DNA of 64,000 nt from the NCBI RefSeq assembly GCF_026004055.1, contig NZ_BPIJ01000003.1:365696-429695 (forward strand), in the 5' to 3' direction. The notes beneath the pieces were generated by a model, which was not told the origin of the DNA, did not search any database, and saw nothing but the letters and a program-made list of their open reading frames with translations. Of the stretch, positions 61,844 to 64,000 are shown in pieces. Numbering within the stretch: the first letter of the stretch is position 1; each line of letters begins with the position of its first letter. Source of the stretch: Meiothermus sp. (GTDB lineage: Bacteria; Deinococcota; Deinococci; Deinococcales; Thermaceae). A program made the translations under genes and the position numbers.

Positions 61844-62764
61844 TTACTGCACCGCAGCATCCAGCCGGGCCATCTCTTCATCCGACAGGCGAATCCGCAG
61901 GGCCCCCGTATTGCCCTCAGCCTGCCGTGCATTTTTGGCGCCAGGAATGGGCAAGGTGCCTTTCTGGATGCACCAGCGCAGGGCCACCTGGGCCGGGGTC
62001 GCACCCAGGTTCTGGGCTATCGCGCCCAGGGTCTGGAGCAATGCGGGAATTTGGGCCTTGTGGGTCACGTAGCGCTGCGCCCGGTAGCGGCCCGGCGGGG
62101 GGTTCTCCAGGCTGTACTTGCCGGTGAGCCAGCCCATGGCCAGGGGGCTATAGGCCATCAGCACCATGCCCTCGGCCTGCATGGCCTGTAGCAGACCCGA
62201 CTGCTCGGGTTTGCGCTCGAGCAGATGGTACTCGACCTGATTGACCGCCAGGGGAACCTTGTGTTGGGCCAGCACCCGGGCCACCCGCTCGAGCTGCGGC
62301 AGGCTGTGATTGGAAACCCCCACCGCACGCGTCAGCCCTAGCTCGTAGGCTTCGGCCAGTGAGAGCGCCCAGTCCTCGAGCGAGACCGGCTTCCAGGGCC
62401 AGTGCAGCAAATACAAGTCGAGCTGCTTCATTTCCAGGCGCTCGAGGCTCTTTTTGAGCGCCCCGATAAGCGTTTTGCGGGAAAACCGCCAGGGATAGGG
62501 AAACAGCTTGCTAACCACCAGAGGCTTGGGCTGGTGGGCATGGTAATACTGCCCCAATAGCCTTTCCGAGAGCCCAAAACCATAAAACTCTGCCGTATCA
62601 AAAAGCCGCACACCCCCTTGCAGGGCCGCCTGGTAGGCCGCCAGGAGGTCGTCTTGCTGGTAGCCCTTCCCATAGCCCCACACCAGCCGGTCGCCCCACT
62701 GCCAGGTGCCAAGGCCCAGCGGTGGAATGGCCGGAAGCCCTTTAATCTGGATTAAATCGTTCAC
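61844..62764 (-). CDS. aldo/keto reductase
   Basis: 306 residues. AKR superfamily: GLGTWQWGD near the N-terminus, catalytic Asp/Tyr in LFDTAEFYGFG, Lys in VVSKLF and His in YLLHWPW, and an NADPH-binding C-terminal segment (KGTLPIPGAKNARQAEGN). It would reduce an aldehyde, ketone or sugar with NADPH; the substrate is not predictable. The gene ends 3 bp from the convergent S41 peptidase stop. Confidence 0.92.
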   Translation of the reverse strand: MNDLIQIKGLPAIPPLGLGTWQWGDRLVWGYGKGYQQDDLLAAYQAALQGGVRLFDTAEFYGFGLSERLLGQYYHAHQPKPLVVSKLFPYPWRFSRKTLIGALKKSLERLEMKQLDLYLLHWPWKPVSLEDWALSLAEAYELGLTRAVGVSNHSLPQLERVARVLAQHKVPLAVNQVEYHLLERKPEQSGLLQAMQAEGMVLMAYSPLAMGWLTGKYSLENPPPGRYRAQRYVTHKAQIPALLQTLGAIAQNLGATPAQVALRWCIQKGTLPIPGAKNARQAEGNTGALRIRLSDEEMARLDAAVQ

Positions 62765-62817
62765 CCCTCGAGCCTACCCTGCCGGCCAGACCGGGTATGT
62801 GGCTTGTGGTCAAAACC

Positions 62818-64000
62818 CTACCCCTGCACCACGTCGAAATAGGCTTCCTGCAAGCGATCCACAATCACCTCGAGGCCCTTGTCAATGGCCCGATCGAGGT
62901 TTTCTGCCGGAATCAGCGGGATGCCCGCCCCCCTGGCCAGCTCCACCAGGTGCTGCTGAATCAGGCGAATCTGGTCGAAGTACTGGGCATAAGCCCCGCT
63001 GGTGCGCGAGCCCCGGGTCTCGCGTTCGCGCAGGGCAAAGCGGTCGCGGTGCAGGGCTTCGTCCTCGAGCACCAACATAACCGGAATCTGAATCACCTCG
63101 TTTTGAAGCTGGTGGGTCATGTAACCCGGCACCACGTGCACCCCCTCCACCACCAGCGAGGTTTTTTCGCGGGCGCTGCGCTCCTGGATGGCCCGCAAAC
63201 CCACCGCCACTCTCGAGACCTGGTCACGGAACCCCTGCATCACCATGGCCGGGCTGGGCTCGGCGGTATGGGGGGTGGCCAGGGCCCGCCAGGCGTCAAA
63301 GCTGCTGGTGTGCAGGGTGGGCAACAGGTCTTGGGGGATGGTCGCCCGCAGGATCTCCCGTACCGCATCGGTAGAAATCATGCGGGTGATGCCCAGTCGG
63401 TAGGCCAGCGCCGAGGCCAGCACGCTCTTGCCCACCCCCGCCACCCCCCCAATCAGGAGGTGCACCGGCTTGACCGCCCGCCGGATGCTGCGCAGCAAAT
63501 GATAGCGACGGGCCACCTCCTCCCCCGCTTCCTCAATAAGCTCCTCCGAGACCGCTTTACGCAGGTAGTCGCGGGTCACCACCGTCGAGCCCGCATCGCG
63601 CAAGCGCCGCTCCACGTCGCGGGCCAGGCGGTAGGCGGCATCGGGTGAAAGCCCCACTGCCATCACCGACTGGGCCAGCACCCCCTTGGAAAAAGGAACC
63701 CGCGGCTCGCCTTCACCTTCCTCCACAAAAATCTCCCCGGCCAATGCCCGCCGCCCCGCATAGCGAATTCGGGCCGCAGGGCCAAACAGCTCTTCAATTT
63801 CGTCGGTGATGCGCCGCTCGAGCTCCTCAGCATCTATCGAATGCACCCCGCTGCGGCGCAAGCGGTTTTCCACCGCCCGGGCCAGCGCCTGCGCCTCGCG
63901 CATAGAAAACCCCGCGTCTTCCAGGCTGCGGGCCAGCACACCTTTCGAGAAGGGCCGGCGGCGATACCCCTCCCGCACCACAATGTCCTCGAACGCCTGA
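62818..64000 (-). CDS. tandem ATP-cone/2-phosphoglycerate kinase-like protein, start beyond edge
   Basis: The frame is open to the right edge (QAFEDIVVREGYRRRPF ...); GTG codons at 63981 and 63984 fall inside the first domain, so the true start is probably outside. Two ATP-cone domains lie in tandem (RRPFSKGVLARSLEDAGFS and RVPFSKGVLAQSVMAVGLS), followed by a P-loop kinase domain with IGGVAGVGKSVLASAL and RMISTDAVREILRA. This architecture is that of 2-phosphoglycerate kinases that make cyclic or 2,3-bisphosphoglycerate, a thermoadaptive solute in some archaea. The activity in bacteria is unproven. It is in the same direction as the aldo/keto reductase gene. Confidence 0.82.
   Translation of the reverse strand, partial: QAFEDIVVREGYRRRPFSKGVLARSLEDAGFSMREAQALARAVENRLRRSGVHSIDAEELERRITDEIEELFGPAARIRYAGRRALAGEIFVEEGEGEPRVPFSKGVLAQSVMAVGLSPDAAYRLARDVERRLRDAGSTVVTRDYLRKAVSEELIEEAGEEVARRYHLLRSIRRAVKPVHLLIGGVAGVGKSVLASALAYRLGITRMISTDAVREILRATIPQDLLPTLHTSSFDAWRALATPHTAEPSPAMVMQGFRDQVSRVAVGLRAIQERSAREKTSLVVEGVHVVPGYMTHQLQNEVIQIPVMLVLEDEALHRDRFALRERETRGSRTSGAYAQYFDQIRLIQQHLVELARGAGIPLIPAENLDRAIDKGLEVIVDRLQEAYFDVVQG

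Overview
The window is GC-rich, gene-dense chromosomal DNA from a thermophilic member of the Deinococcus-Thermus group, most likely Meiothermus (M. ruber/M. taiwanensis-like). Support: futalosine-route menaquinone genes (mqnE, mqnA), an ATP-independent LonC-type protease whose Ser582/Lys625 positions match what I recall for the M. taiwanensis enzyme, Thermus-style SARP/BTAD regulators, and several promoters with a -10 box 6-8 nt before the start codon (leaderless mRNAs). The species call is inference.

Layout. 1-6.2 kb: partial alpha/beta hydrolase, GlcE-like FAD protein, secreted type-B carboxylesterase, small outer-membrane-like protein, and isocitrate lyase (aceA). 6.3-15.5 kb: one minus-strand block consisting of a MocR-type regulator, an ethanolamine-permease-like transporter, a glutamine-synthetase homologue, an SDR, an aldehyde dehydrogenase, a class-I glutamine amidotransferase and a cNMP/CBS/DUF294 sensor. 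It reads as a gamma-glutamylation route for an amino-alcohol, probably ethanolamine. 15.6-24.7 kb: ABC-F ATPase, PlsY-like acyltransferase, LacI regulator, mqnE-mqnA, gltX, lptB-like ATPase. 24.8-39 kb: DUF3084 coiled-coil protein, a large secreted metallopeptidase/beta-propeller/barrel protein, HtrA, PurU, TypA, MutS-MutL, MoaB.

39.1-51.3 kb looks like an accessory island. A decayed insertion sequence is followed by a STAND/TPR/BTAD regulator, four uncharacterised exported proteins (three of them lipoproteins) plus a lipoprotein subtilisin, and a second, TPR-containing BTAD regulator. Four promoters in the island carry heptamers at exact 11-bp spacing (TTAAGTC/GTAAGTC/TTCAGAC type) just upstream of the -10, the arrangement expected of SARP operators. 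This is my best candidate for an undescribed system.

51.4-64 kb: small membrane protein, ddl, cupin, glgA, a GGCT-like protein, SagB-type nitroreductase, glgC, lonC, S41 peptidase, aldo/keto reductase, and a tandem ATP-cone 2-phosphoglycerate-kinase-like protein running off the edge.

The intergenic regions are rich in non-autonomous repeats: M1, a 338-bp MITE (five full copies, 12-bp inverted ends, CTNAG target duplications); M2, an approximately 250-bp MITE flanked by TA (three copies, two with M1 nested at the same internal site); E, a 205-bp element with M1-type ends around a REP-like palindrome; C, a hairpin repeat at gene ends; and D, a 50-nt element seen three times with a constant 17-nt 5' block and a 13-7-13 hairpin whose stem bases covary. 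No tRNA, rRNA or CRISPR array was seen.
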